Source of the DNA: DASXMR01 sp036495525
Lineage (GTDB): Bacteria; Actinomycetota; Actinomycetes; Streptosporangiales; Streptosporangiaceae
Assembly: GCA_036495525.1 (NCBI GenBank)
Contig: DASXMR010000098.1
Location: forward strand, 1-64,000
Length of the DNA: 64,000 bases
Reading direction: 5' to 3'
Under the pieces are notes generated by a model. The model saw nothing but the letters and a program-made list of their open reading frames with translations, was not told the DNA's origin and made no database searches. The position numbers and the translations under genes are program-made. Position 1 is the stretch's first letter, and every line of letters starts with the position of its first letter. This document shows, one piece after another, positions 41,600-50,519 of this stretch.

Positions 41600-42618
41600 G
41601 GGCCGTCAGGTTGCACAGCTTCCACTCCCAGCCCGTCATCGACGAGGTACCCGAGCCGGTCATCACCGGACCGCTCGACGTGATCGTCCGGATCGGCGGC
41701 GCCGGGGTCTGCCGCACCGACCTGCACATCATCGACGGCCAGTGGGACCCGGCGATGCACACGCCGCTGCCGTACATCCTCGGCCACGAGAACGCCGGCT
41801 GGGTGCACCAGATCGGGCCGGCGGTCAGCAACGTCGCCGTCGGGGACACCGTGATCCTGCACCCGACGCCTACCTGCGGGCTGTGCCGCGCCTGCCGGGC
41901 CGGCGACGACATGCACTGCGAGAACAGCGAGTTTCCCGGCCTGTCAAGGGACGGCGGGATGGCCGGATACCTGCGCACCTCGGCCAGGGCCTGCGTGAAG
42001 CTCGACCCGGCCACCCGGCCGGAGGACGTGGCCGCGCTGGCCGACGCGGGCATCACCGCCTACCACGCCGTCCGCAAGGCCATCCCGCTGCTGTACCCCG
42101 GCACGCACGCGGTGGTCATCGGCGCCGGCGGGCTCGGCCACATCGGCATCCAGTGCCTGGCGGCGCTCACCGCCAGCACGGTGATCGTGGTGGACAGCAA
42201 CCCGGACGCGCTGAAGCTGGCCGAGCAGCTCGGCGCTCAGCACACCGTGCTCGCTGACGGCCGGCAGGTCGAGGCGGTGCTCGAGCTGACCGGCGGCGGC
42301 GCTGACGTGGTCTTCGACTTCGTCGCCGAGCAGGGCGCGGAGAACGACGGCTTCGCGATGACCAGGCCAGCCGGGTCGTACTACGTCATCGGATACGGCG
42401 GCACGCTACACATACCGACGCTCGACATCATCTCGACCGAGCGGAACATCGTCGGCAACATCGTCGGCACCTATAACGACCTGGCGGAGCTGATGGTGCT
42501 CGCGCAAGCGGGCAAGGTCACGCTGCACACCAGGACCTACCCGCTGGACGCGGCGACTGAGGCGCTCACCGACCTCGACGCTGGCCGGGTACGCGGCCGG
42601 GTGATCCTCGTGCCCTGA
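41596..42618 (+). CDS. Zinc-dependent alcohol dehydrogenase
   Basis: The 340-aa medium-chain dehydrogenase has catalytic zinc ligands C39 and H64 with E65 (GHENAG), and the structural zinc set C94, C97, C100 and C108 (CGLCRACRAGDDMHC). The NAD(H) fold is VVIGAGGLGHIGIQCL followed by VVDSNPDAL. In this operon it most likely oxidises 2-propanol from the monooxygenase to acetone. The GTG at 41596 overlaps the preceding stop in GTGA, and the longer frame upstream is a shadow. Confidence 0.9.
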   Translation: MRAVRLHSFHSQPVIDEVPEPVITGPLDVIVRIGGAGVCRTDLHIIDGQWDPAMHTPLPYILGHENAGWVHQIGPAVSNVAVGDTVILHPTPTCGLCRACRAGDDMHCENSEFPGLSRDGGMAGYLRTSARACVKLDPATRPEDVAALADAGITAYHAVRKAIPLLYPGTHAVVIGAGGLGHIGIQCLAALTASTVIVVDSNPDALKLAEQLGAQHTVLADGRQVEAVLELTGGGADVVFDFVAEQGAENDGFAMTRPAGSYYVIGYGGTLHIPTLDIISTERNIVGNIVGTYNDLAELMVLAQAGKVTLHTRTYPLDAATEALTDLDAGRVRGRVILVP

Positions 42619-42723
42619 CGGCCCCCGCGAATCCGCTGCCAGGGCGGCGGAGCGCGCAAGGGCACGAGGCGAGGGCCGGCCGGGATGAGGCAGGCCGGGC
42701 GGGACTCAGAGAGAAGGAGATAA

Positions 42724-44415
42724 ATGGCCAAGGAACTTCGCTTTAACGAGGAGGCCCGAGCCAGGCTGCTGTCCGGGGTCGATCAGCTGGCCGGCGCGGT
42801 GAAGTCCACCCTCGGGCCCAAGGGCCGCAACGTCATCCTGGAGAAGATCACCGGCTCGCCGGTGGTCACCAACGACGGCGTCACCATCGCCAGGGAGATC
42901 CACCTCAAGGACCAGTTCGAGAACATGGGCGCGCAGCTGGTCAAGGAAGCGGCGATCAAGACCAACGACATCGTCGGTGACGGCACCACCACCGCGACCG
43001 TGCTGGCGCACGCGATAGTCGCCGAGGGCATGCAGGCGATCGCAGCTGGCGGGAACCCGGTGCTGGTCAAGCGCGGCATCGACGTGGCCGTCAGCCGCCT
43101 CACCGACTACCTGCAGGGCGTCGCGCACCCGGTGAGCACCGAAGACGACTACGCCAGGGTCGCCGCCATCTCGGCGAACGACGATGACGCCGTCGGTGCC
43201 GTGATCGCCAGCGCGCTGCACGCGGTCGGCGACACAGGCACGGTGACCGTGGAGGAGTCGCCGGAGCACGGCATGAGCGTCGATTTCGTGGAGGGCTTTG
43301 AGTTCGACAACGGCTACCTGACGCCGTACCTGGTGACCAACCCGGCGAGCCTGGAGGCCGTGCTCGACGACCCCTACATCCTGCTGTGCAGCGAGAAGAT
43401 CACCAGGGTGCAGCAGCTGATGCCGATCCTCGACAAGGTGATGCGCGACCCGAAGCCGCTGGTGGTCATCGCCGAGACGGTCGAGGGCACGGCGCTGAGC
43501 ATGCTGGTGCACAACCACGTCAGCGGCACCTTCCGCAGCGTGGCGGTGCGCGCGCCGGGATTCGGCGACCGGCGGCTGCACAAGCTGGATGACATCGCGG
43601 CCATCTGCGGCGGCGAGGTGTTCAGCAGGCAGTCCGGGTTCACGCTGGAGACGATGGCGGTGGGCCAGCTCGGCCGCGCCGCGCAGGTGCGGGTGACCGC
43701 CGACAGCACCTCGATCATCGGGGGGGCTGGCGCGCCGCAGGACGTGCAGTTCCGGCTCGACCAGCTGCGCGCCGAGCTGGCCAGGGCCACCTTCGGGGTC
43801 GACGAGGACGTGCTCGCCGAGCGTATCGGCGCGCTGTCCGGCAAGGTGGCCGTGATCAAGGTCGGCGCGCCGACCGACGCCGAGCTGAAGGAACTGCAGC
43901 ACCGGGTCGAGGACGCGCTGTCAGCCACCCGCGCGGCGATGGCCGAGTGGATCGTGGCCGGCGGCGGTGCGGCGCTGATGCACGCCGACGTGGCCCTGGA
44001 GGACCTGCAGGTCAAGGACGACTACGCCACCGGGGTCGACGTCGTGCGGCGGGCGCTGCCGGTACCCGCCCAGCTGATCGCCGTCAACGCAGGCTACTCG
44101 GGCCAGGAGGTGGTCAGCCGGCTGTCAGCGATGAGCACCGATGATGGCTTCGACGCGCTGGAAGGCCGCTACGGGAACATGATCGAGATGGGCATCATCG
44201 ACCCGCTGCGAGTGACCAGGTCGGCACTGCAGAACGGCGCGTCGGTGGCCGGGCTGCTGCTCACTACCAACACGCTGATTGCCGAGGAGCAGACGCCCTG
44301 GGGCGGCAGTCCGGGGCTGATGACGCAGTTCGGGCCGCTCGACGAGGGGCTGAACCAGCCGTCGCCGGACGCCAGCACGCCGCAGTCGCTCGGGCTCGGC
44401 CCGTCGGTCGGCTGA
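42724..44415 (+). CDS. GroEL-like chaperonin dedicated to the monooxygenase
   Basis: The 563-aa chaperonin keeps the group I core: LGPKGRNV, NDGVTIAREI, ATP-site DGTTTATVLA with Asp86, and GAPTDAELKELQHRVEDALSATRAA. It is equivalent to MimG, which is needed to fold MimA in Mycobacterium. It lacks the C-terminal GGM repeats. Instead its last 50 residues are Pro/Gly/Ser-rich (TPWGGSPGLMTQFGPLDEGLNQPSPDAS). No groES is adjacent and no CIRCE element lies upstream, so operon control is expected. GAAGGAG precedes the ATG. Confidence 0.93.
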   Translation: MAKELRFNEEARARLLSGVDQLAGAVKSTLGPKGRNVILEKITGSPVVTNDGVTIAREIHLKDQFENMGAQLVKEAAIKTNDIVGDGTTTATVLAHAIVAEGMQAIAAGGNPVLVKRGIDVAVSRLTDYLQGVAHPVSTEDDYARVAAISANDDDAVGAVIASALHAVGDTGTVTVEESPEHGMSVDFVEGFEFDNGYLTPYLVTNPASLEAVLDDPYILLCSEKITRVQQLMPILDKVMRDPKPLVVIAETVEGTALSMLVHNHVSGTFRSVAVRAPGFGDRRLHKLDDIAAICGGEVFSRQSGFTLETMAVGQLGRAAQVRVTADSTSIIGGAGAPQDVQFRLDQLRAELARATFGVDEDVLAERIGALSGKVAVIKVGAPTDAELKELQHRVEDALSATRAAMAEWIVAGGGAALMHADVALEDLQVKDDYATGVDVVRRALPVPAQLIAVNAGYSGQEVVSRLSAMSTDDGFDALEGRYGNMIEMGIIDPLRVTRSALQNGASVAGLLLTTNTLIAEEQTPWGGSPGLMTQFGPLDEGLNQPSPDASTPQSLGLGPSVG

Positions 44416-44421
44416 CGCCGG

Positions 44422-45780
44422 ATGGCGGCCGACCCGGCGGCTGCCCGGGCGGCCGCCAGGTCCGGGCCGGACGGTGGCGGGCCGGCCGGAGGGGGACCAG
44501 CCGGCCCGCTGCCACCCGGCCTGGATCCTGACCAGGCTGGCCGCACCGCGCTGCAGGTGCTGCGCTCGCGCGGGCGGCGAAGCAGCATCGCGGCGCTGCT
44601 CGGGCCTGCCTTCGTGGCCGCCGTCGCGTACGTCGACCCGGGCAACTTCGCGACCAACTTCTCCGCCGGCGCGACCTCCGGCTACGCGCTGGCGTGGGCG
44701 ATCGTCGCGGCCAACCTGATTGCCATGCTGGTCCAGTACCTGTCGGCCAAGCTCGGCGTCGCCACCGGACGAGACCTGCCCGAGCTGTGCCGTGAGCAGC
44801 TGCCGCGGCCGGTGTCGGCCGGGCTTTGGGTGCAGGCCGAGCTGGTGGCGATGGCGACCGACCTGGCCGAGTTCGTCGGCTCGGCGATCGGGCTCAACCT
44901 GTTGTTCGGCATCGCGCTGCTGCCGGCGGCGCTGATCACCGCCGTGGTCGCGTTCGGCATCCTCGCACTTGAGCAGCGCGGCGCGCGCCGGTTCGAGCTC
45001 GCCATCGCCGGCCTGCTCGGCATCGTCTTCCTCGGCTTCGCGTACGACCTCGCTTCGGTCGGTGTCAGCCCGGCGGGCATCGCGGCCGGGCTGGTGCCCA
45101 GCCTGGCCGGGCACGACAGCCTGCTGCTGGTCGCCGGGATCATCGGCGCCACCGTCATGCCGCACGTGGTTTACCTGCACTCGGCGCTGACCAAGGACAG
45201 GGTGCCGGTCCGCGATGATGCCGAGCGCCGCGAGCTGGCCGCCTACCAGCGGCTCGACGTGCTGGTCGCGCTCGGTGCCGCCGGGCTGATCAACCTGGCG
45301 ATGCTGTTCGTCGCCGCCGGGCTGCTGCACGGGCAGGCAGGCCCGCCGGCCGACCCGATCTCGGCGGCGCACGCCAGTCTCGGCCGGCTCGTCGGCGGCG
45401 GCGCCGCGCTGGCGTTCGCGGTAGCGCTGCTCGCCTCCGGGCTGTCTTCCTCCAGCGTCGGCACCTACGCGGGGCAGGTGGTGATGCAGGGATTCGTCGC
45501 GCGGCGCATCCCGCTGTTCGCCCGCCGGGCGGTGACCATGATCCCGGCGCTGCTGGTGCTCGGCTTCGGCCTGCCCGCCACTGACAGCCTGGTGGTCTCG
45601 CAGGTGGTGCTCTCGTTCGGCATCCCGTTCGCGCTGATACCGCTGATCCTGCTCACCCGCCGGCCTGCTGTCATGGGCACGCTGGTGAACCGCCGGGTCA
45701 CTACGGCGGCGGCCGCTTCCGTGGCTGGCCTGATCATCCTGATCAACGCGTGCCTGCTGGTGGTGCTCGCGGCCGGGTGA
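44422..45780 (+). CDS. Nramp-family divalent metal transporter
   Basis: The 452-aa protein is a full Nramp/MntH transporter. A Pro/Gly-rich N-terminus precedes TM1 with the metal-binding DPGN (AYVDPGNFATNFSAGA), and TM6 carries the second site as GATVMPHVVYLHSAL, a close match to the family MPH motif. About eleven membrane helices are visible. It takes up Mn or Fe with protons. The ATG lies only 6 bases after the chaperonin stop, so it is the last gene of the monooxygenase operon and may supply iron for the diiron centre and Fe-S reductase. Confidence 0.9.
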   Translation: MAADPAAARAAARSGPDGGGPAGGGPAGPLPPGLDPDQAGRTALQVLRSRGRRSSIAALLGPAFVAAVAYVDPGNFATNFSAGATSGYALAWAIVAANLIAMLVQYLSAKLGVATGRDLPELCREQLPRPVSAGLWVQAELVAMATDLAEFVGSAIGLNLLFGIALLPAALITAVVAFGILALEQRGARRFELAIAGLLGIVFLGFAYDLASVGVSPAGIAAGLVPSLAGHDSLLLVAGIIGATVMPHVVYLHSALTKDRVPVRDDAERRELAAYQRLDVLVALGAAGLINLAMLFVAAGLLHGQAGPPADPISAAHASLGRLVGGGAALAFAVALLASGLSSSSVGTYAGQVVMQGFVARRIPLFARRAVTMIPALLVLGFGLPATDSLVVSQVVLSFGIPFALIPLILLTRRPAVMGTLVNRRVTTAAAASVAGLIILINACLLVVLAAG

Positions 45781-45795
45781 CCCGCGCTAGGCCCT

Positions 45796-45813
45796 GCCTG
45801 ATCCCGGTCAGGC
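45796..45813. terminator. Short hairpin between convergent Nramp and FAD monooxygenase genes
   Basis: GCCTGA (45796-45801) and TCAGGC (45808-45813) pair around a 6-base loop, in a 27-bp spacer between convergent genes. The stem is short, but the position fits a bidirectional terminator. Confidence 0.4.
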
Positions 45814-47478
45814 CGGGGTTAGATAGCAGCGCAGATGAGCGTCCAGCGCCTCAAGGCCGTCCTGGTCGGCTGGCAGCGCGCGGAAGCCGATGTAGCCATC
45901 CGGTCGCACCAGCACCGCGGCAGGCCCGTTCTGCCCGTCCAGCCCTGCCTGGCGGCGGCCGCGGCTCGCGTGCGAGACCTCCACCAGGCCGCGCCAGCGC
46001 CGGCGCAGCCGCTCGGTAGCCGCGGACTCCCGGGTACCGAAGAGCAGCAGGTGGTGCGCCAGGCCGGGCAGCGAGGCCCGGTCCGGAAAGCGATCACCGG
46101 GACACGGCCCGGCTGGCTGGCCGCTGACCGGCGCGTCATGGTCCGCGCCAGCCTGGCCGGCGCCTGCCAGGTCTCTTGCTGACCCGCTCGCTGCAAGCCC
46201 GCTGGTTCCTGACCTGACCTGGCCTGGCGCAGCGGTGCCAGAGCCGGCCTGGCCAGGCCCGAGATACTCCCCGGTGAGCGGGCTGTAGGCGTAGCTGACG
46301 TCCAGCATGCAGCGGGACCTGACCAGTGCCGCTGCATCATGCGGTGACGGCGGCGGCGGGAATCGGCCGGTCCTGGCCGAGCTGACGGCGTCTTTCGCCA
46401 TCGCGTGCAGCTTGTCGGAAACGTCAAGGATGTGCCTGGCGGCCGGGCGGCGCTCAGCGGCGAAGCTGTCAAGCAACGGGGCGCGGCCGCGGCCGCCCAC
46501 CGCGAGGGCCAGCTTCCAGGCCAGGTTATGCGCGTCATGCAGCCCGCAGTTGAGCCCCTCGCCGCCGAACGGGCTTGACAGGTGCCCGGCGTCGCCGAGC
46601 AGGAATCGCCGCCCGTCAGCGAGCTGCGGCGCGAGCCGCCGGTGCATCCGGAACGGCGCCGCCCAGGCGACATCCTCGACGTCGACCCCGGCCCTGATCC
46701 GCCGCCTGATCGCGGCGCCTACCGCGGTGCGTGACGCATCGCCGCCCTGCGACCCGGTGCGGCCGAGATGGCTTTCCTCGGCGGCGGTGAGATCGCCGAC
46801 GAAGCTGATCCAGCGCTCGCCAGGCAGCGGGGAGAGCAGCACATAGCCAGCCGGGCTGGCGATCAGCGATGTCCCGTCACGCGGCAGCTCGCAGGCCACC
46901 TGCAGGTCGGCCACCATGGCCGTGCCAGGGTAGGTGCCCCCGGCCAGGATCTCCGCCATCGAGTCCCTGGTCACGCTCCTGGCGCCGCCGGCGCCGATGA
47001 CCCAGCTCGTCTCGGTCGTCCTGGTGCTGCCGTCGGCCTGCCGCAGCCCGACGAGCACGCGCTGACCCTGCCGCTGCATCGACACGGCCGTGACGCCGCG
47101 CTCGACCGCGCCGCCCAGCTCGGCTAGCCGGTCAGCCAGGATCTGCTCGGTGCGCCACTGCGGCAGATTGCACTGGAACTCCCACGCCGAGCCCGCCCCG
47201 GCTGTCGGCAGCTCTGCCTTGCAGCCGAGCTCCGCGTCGTACAGCCGGGCGCGGCGCACGTGCACGGAATCGGCGACGAACCGGTCAGCGATCCCGGCCT
47301 GGGCAAGAATCTCCAGCGTGCCTGGCTGCAGCGCGGTCGCGCGCGCCTGCCGGTGCGGCACTGGCGTGCTCTCGACGACCCGGGCCATCACTCCGTGCCT
47401 GGCCAGCTCAGTCGCTGCGAAAAGGCCAGACGGCCCGGCGCCGATGATCAGAACTTCGGCCCCCGTCGCCCCGCTCAC
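45808..47478 (-). CDS. FAD-dependent monooxygenase (aromatic hydroxylase type)
   Basis: The 556-aa group A flavoprotein has the ADP-binding GAGPSG (13-18), an acidic end of the Rossmann strand (VVES), the DG-type segment SWVIGAGGARSVTRDSM where DGxxS is usual, and GDAGHLSSPFGGEGLNCGLHDAHNLAWKL (295-323). A C-terminal thioredoxin-like domain follows. Such enzymes hydroxylate phenolic or polyketide substrates using NAD(P)H and O2. Residues 407-459 are a Gly/Ala/Gln-rich insert between the substrate domain and the C-terminal domain. The Asp-Gly pair of the DG motif is replaced (GAGGA), which is unusual. Confidence 0.87.
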   Translation of the reverse strand: MSGATGAEVLIIGAGPSGLFAATELARHGVMARVVESTPVPHRQARATALQPGTLEILAQAGIADRFVADSVHVRRARLYDAELGCKAELPTAGAGSAWEFQCNLPQWRTEQILADRLAELGGAVERGVTAVSMQRQGQRVLVGLRQADGSTRTTETSWVIGAGGARSVTRDSMAEILAGGTYPGTAMVADLQVACELPRDGTSLIASPAGYVLLSPLPGERWISFVGDLTAAEESHLGRTGSQGGDASRTAVGAAIRRRIRAGVDVEDVAWAAPFRMHRRLAPQLADGRRFLLGDAGHLSSPFGGEGLNCGLHDAHNLAWKLALAVGGRGRAPLLDSFAAERRPAARHILDVSDKLHAMAKDAVSSARTGRFPPPPSPHDAAALVRSRCMLDVSYAYSPLTGEYLGPGQAGSGTAAPGQVRSGTSGLAASGSARDLAGAGQAGADHDAPVSGQPAGPCPGDRFPDRASLPGLAHHLLLFGTRESAATERLRRRWRGLVEVSHASRGRRQAGLDGQNGPAAVLVRPDGYIGFRALPADQDGLEALDAHLRCYLTPA

Positions 47479-47571
47479 CCCCCTGGTAAGCCGGCCACCA
47501 CGGCCAGCCTAAAGGGCGGTGACCGGATGGCCGCGACCCGGCCTGCTAGTCGGCCCCGCTGCCGCGCCGGG

Positions 47572-48345
47572 CTAGGTGCGCAGGTAGGAGGCGCCGTTCA
47601 GGTCCAGCACGGCGCCGCTCGCCCACTCCGCTTGCGGGGACGCCAGGTACAGCACGGCGGCGGCGACCTCCGCCGCCGTTGCGACGCGGCCGAACGGACT
47701 CTGCGCCCGGATGGCCTCGCCGCGCTCGCCGTCCAGGTGGCCGCGCGCCATCGCCGTCTCCACGAAGCCCGGCGCCACGCCGCTGACCGAGATGCCGTGC
47801 GGCGCCAGCGCGATGGCCAGCGACTGGCCGAACGCGTTCAGGCCGGCCTTGCTGGCGCCGTAGGCCGGCTGGCCGGGCTCGCCGCGGAACGCGCCGCGTG
47901 ACGATACGTTGACGATCCGCCCGCCGCCCCGGCCGATCATGTGCCGCACCGCGCACCAGCATGCGTTCGCCGCGCCGGTGAGGTTGACGGCGAGGGTGGC
48001 CTGCCACGCCTGCTGCCACTGCTCGTAGGACACCTCGGTGATCGGGTGCGCGATGAATGTGCCGGCGTTGTTCACCAGCACGTCGAGCCCGCCAAGCCCG
48101 GCGGCGGCGCTGTCCACCATCGTCCGCACTGCCGCCGGGTCGGCCAGGTCGGCCTGGACCACGAGGTGGCCTTCACCGGGCAGGCCAGCCACCACCTGGC
48201 CGGCCAGCTCCGCGTTGTCCCGGTGGTGCACGGCGACCAGGTCGCCCTGCGCGGCGAACGCGCCGGCGATGGCCGCGCCGATGCCGCGTGAGCCGCCGGT
48301 CACCAGCACCGCCCGGCCGGCTGCCGTGCCCCCCGCCACGGTCAC
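47572..48345 (-). CDS. Short-chain dehydrogenase/reductase
   Basis: This 257-aa classical SDR has the cofactor motif TGGSRGIG (16-23), NNAG (92-95), the catalytic Ser in VNVSSR (about 148-149), and Tyr162/Lys166 in AYGASKAGL. The residues after the second strand (VAVHHRDN) suggest NADP preference. The GTG start overlaps the stop of the upstream amidohydrolase by 4 bp, so the two form an operon. The substrate is unknown; 3-oxoacyl-type and alcohol substrates are both possible. Confidence 0.9.
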   Translation of the reverse strand: MTVAGGTAAGRAVLVTGGSRGIGAAIAGAFAAQGDLVAVHHRDNAELAGQVVAGLPGEGHLVVQADLADPAAVRTMVDSAAAGLGGLDVLVNNAGTFIAHPITEVSYEQWQQAWQATLAVNLTGAANACWCAVRHMIGRGGGRIVNVSSRGAFRGEPGQPAYGASKAGLNAFGQSLAIALAPHGISVSGVAPGFVETAMARGHLDGERGEAIRAQSPFGRVATAAEVAAAVLYLASPQAEWASGAVLDLNGASYLRT

Positions 48346-49559
48346 TTGCCGTGCCTGCCGCGAACAAGCCGCCCGCTGGCGTAGACGCCGTGAATGTTCT
48401 CCTTGAGGCCGGCGAAGTCCGTCGGGTCACCTGCCACCACGACTACGTCGGCCCGCTTGCCAGGGCTGAGCGTCCCGGTGTCGTCGCCGATGCCGAGCAG
48501 GCGAGCGGCCGAGCTGGTGCTCGCTACCAGCACGTCGCTCGCCGGCATCCCGGCCTCGGCCATCAGCGCCAGCTCGCCCAGGTTGGTACCGTGCGGGCCG
48601 ACGCCGCTGTCGGTCCCCATCGCGATCCTTACGCCGGCAGCCGCGGCCCTGGCGAACGACTCGCGATGGGCCTCGACCACGGCCTCTGCCTTGGCCACCA
48701 CGCCCTCGGGCAGCTGGCTGCCGTTCTTGGCGGCCTCCAGCACGGCGCGCGGCGCGATCAGCGTCGGCACCAGCCAGGTGCCGGCCTCGAGCATCATCTC
48801 GATCGCCTCGTCGTCCAGGTAGATGCCGTGCTCGATGGACCGGATGCCGACCCTGATCGCGTTCTTGATCCCGTCGGTCGCCTGGGCGTGCGCCATCACC
48901 GGCAGGCCGAACGCCCGCGCCTCGGTCATCAGCGCCTCGAGCTCGTCGGCGCGGAAGTGCGCGTGCTTCGGGTTGTCTCTCGGCGACAGCACGCCCCCAG
49001 AGGTCATCACCTTGATCACGTTCGCGCCTGCCCTGGCGATCTCCCGCACCCGCTTGCGCATCTCCTCGGGACCGTCGACGATCCCGCCCGGCCGGCCGGG
49101 GTGCGGCACGCCCATGCCGCCGTGGAACCCCGACGGCAGCCAGCCGTCGCCGTGCCCGGCGGTCTGGCTGAGCGCCGTCACCGAGATATGCATCCTTGGT
49201 CCCTCGACCAGGCCGTCGTCGACGGCCCGCTGGATGCCCAGGTCCGCGCCGCCGGCGTCGCGCACGGTGGTGATGCCGCAGTCCAGCGTCGCGCCGAGGT
49301 TCGCCGCCGCCTCGAAGAACTGGTAGGAGAACGGGCGCTGCAATCGGCGCAGCATGTCGACGCCGGACATCGTCACATGCACATGGCAGTCGAACAGGCC
49401 GGGCAGCAGCGTCATGCCCGACACGTCGACCTGCTCGTCGGCGTCCAGCCCGGTGCCGATCGCGGCGATCCGGTCATCTTCGAGCACCAGGTCACCGTCG
49501 GCCACCGGGCTGCCCGTGCCGTCGAAGATCCGCCCGCCGTGCAGCAGCGTTCTGGTCAT
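48342..49559 (-). CDS. Metal-dependent amidohydrolase (imidazolonepropionase-like)
   Basis: The 405-aa protein has the amidohydrolase composite: an N-terminal beta domain (LLHGGRIFDGTGSPVADGDLVLEDDRIAAIG), the HxH metal pair in LLPGLFDCHVHVT, a bridging Lys in NVIKVMTSGG, His residues in VMAHAQ and SIEHGIYL, and Asp in IAMGTDSG. It probably hydrolyses a cyclic amide or dipeptide-like substrate. It is the first gene of a two-gene operon with the SDR. No signal peptide is visible. Confidence 0.9.
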   Translation of the reverse strand: MTRTLLHGGRIFDGTGSPVADGDLVLEDDRIAAIGTGLDADEQVDVSGMTLLPGLFDCHVHVTMSGVDMLRRLQRPFSYQFFEAAANLGATLDCGITTVRDAGGADLGIQRAVDDGLVEGPRMHISVTALSQTAGHGDGWLPSGFHGGMGVPHPGRPGGIVDGPEEMRKRVREIARAGANVIKVMTSGGVLSPRDNPKHAHFRADELEALMTEARAFGLPVMAHAQATDGIKNAIRVGIRSIEHGIYLDDEAIEMMLEAGTWLVPTLIAPRAVLEAAKNGSQLPEGVVAKAEAVVEAHRESFARAAAAGVRIAMGTDSGVGPHGTNLGELALMAEAGMPASDVLVASTSSAARLLGIGDDTGTLSPGKRADVVVVAGDPTDFAGLKENIHGVYASGRLVRGRHGK

Positions 49560-49850
49560 TCGCAGTGCCTCCTGTCGCTTGCGGCCGCGCCGCCGGGCCG
49601 TACCGGGTGAAGCCGTATCGGATGAAATAGCCGGTTCCCGCCGCTTCGGCGGCGACGGGCGCTATCCGACACTATTGGTCGGCCTGCCCCGCGCACCCAC
49701 CGGATGGCTACACCAGCCGGTCAGCCGCATCGGGTGGTCCGTGCAGCGGGCCCGCAGCCTGGGCTCTGGCGGCCCGCGCGACGGACCGGCCCACGCCCCG
49801 CCATCCGGGCGCCAGGCATGCCCCTCAGCTGGCCGGGCTAGAGTCCAGGC
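49560..49850. other. Intergenic region without recognised gene
   Basis: This 291-bp divergent spacer lies between the amidohydrolase and the truncated HAD gene. I looked here for the missing HAD N-terminus and found none. No clear promoter pair was seen. Confidence 0.45.
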
Positions 49851-50414
49851 GTGGCCAGGATCCAGGCGGTGCTGCTGAACAGCGGAGACGTGCGCGCGGA
49901 CCTGATAGGCGTCGACCTGGCCGGCGGTGACCTGTCCGATCCAGGGGCGGTCGGCGAGCGGCCGCCGGACGTCGTCATCGTCGGCGGCGCAGGCCCGGAG
50001 TTCAGCTACCAGGCGATGAACCGCGCCTTCGCTGCCCTGCGGGGCGGCGCGGCCCTGGTCGCCATGCACCGGAACATGTACTGGCGCACGGACGAAGGGC
50101 TGCGGCTCGACGGCGGGCCATTCCTGCTTGGCCTGGAGGGAGCGGCCGGGGTGACTGCCGAGGTCACCGGCAAGCCGGCGGCCGCGTTCTTCATGGCTTC
50201 GCTCGCGGTGGCCGGCGCGATCCCGGAGCAGGCCCTCATGGTCGGCGACGACATCGGCTCGGACGTGCTGGCCGCGCAGCGCTGCGGCCTGACCGGCGTC
50301 CTGGTGCGGACCGGCAAGTACCTGCCGGAGACCGAGCGCAGCGCGCCGGCCAGGCCTGATCACGTCATCGACTCGGTGGCTGACCTGCCCGGCCTGCTCA
50401 GCGGGCTGCGGTAG
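49851..50414 (+). pseudogene. HAD-IIA phosphatase-like gene with internal deletion of the catalytic core
   Basis: The 187-aa frame starts MARIQAVLL as in LHPP/NagD-type HAD-IIA proteins, then jumps to NSGDVRADLIGVDLAGG, which belongs to the later cap region. The rest is family-like: PDVVIVGGAGPEFSYQAMNRAFAAL, ALVAMHRNMYW, GKPAAAFFMASL, and MVGDDIGSDVLAAQRCGLTGVLVRTGKY. The nucleophile DxDG motif and the following Thr/Ser motif are missing, about 80-100 residues in all, without a frame change. A catalytically dead product is expected; a non-enzymatic role cannot be excluded. Confidence 0.65.
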
Positions 50415-50519
50415 CCGGACCTGCCGTGGCGGGCCCTGGCTGAGTGCGGTCATGATCTGTCACGATGCGTGCAACGGGCGGCGCGGGCGGCGCGCTGCAC
50501 AGCGAGAGGGATACCTGCG

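Noticed and set aside
42619..42723. Looked for CIRCE or HAIR heat-shock elements upstream of the chaperonin
   Set aside because: No TTAGCACTC-N9-GAGTGCTAA dyad is present; only a ribosome site is clear.
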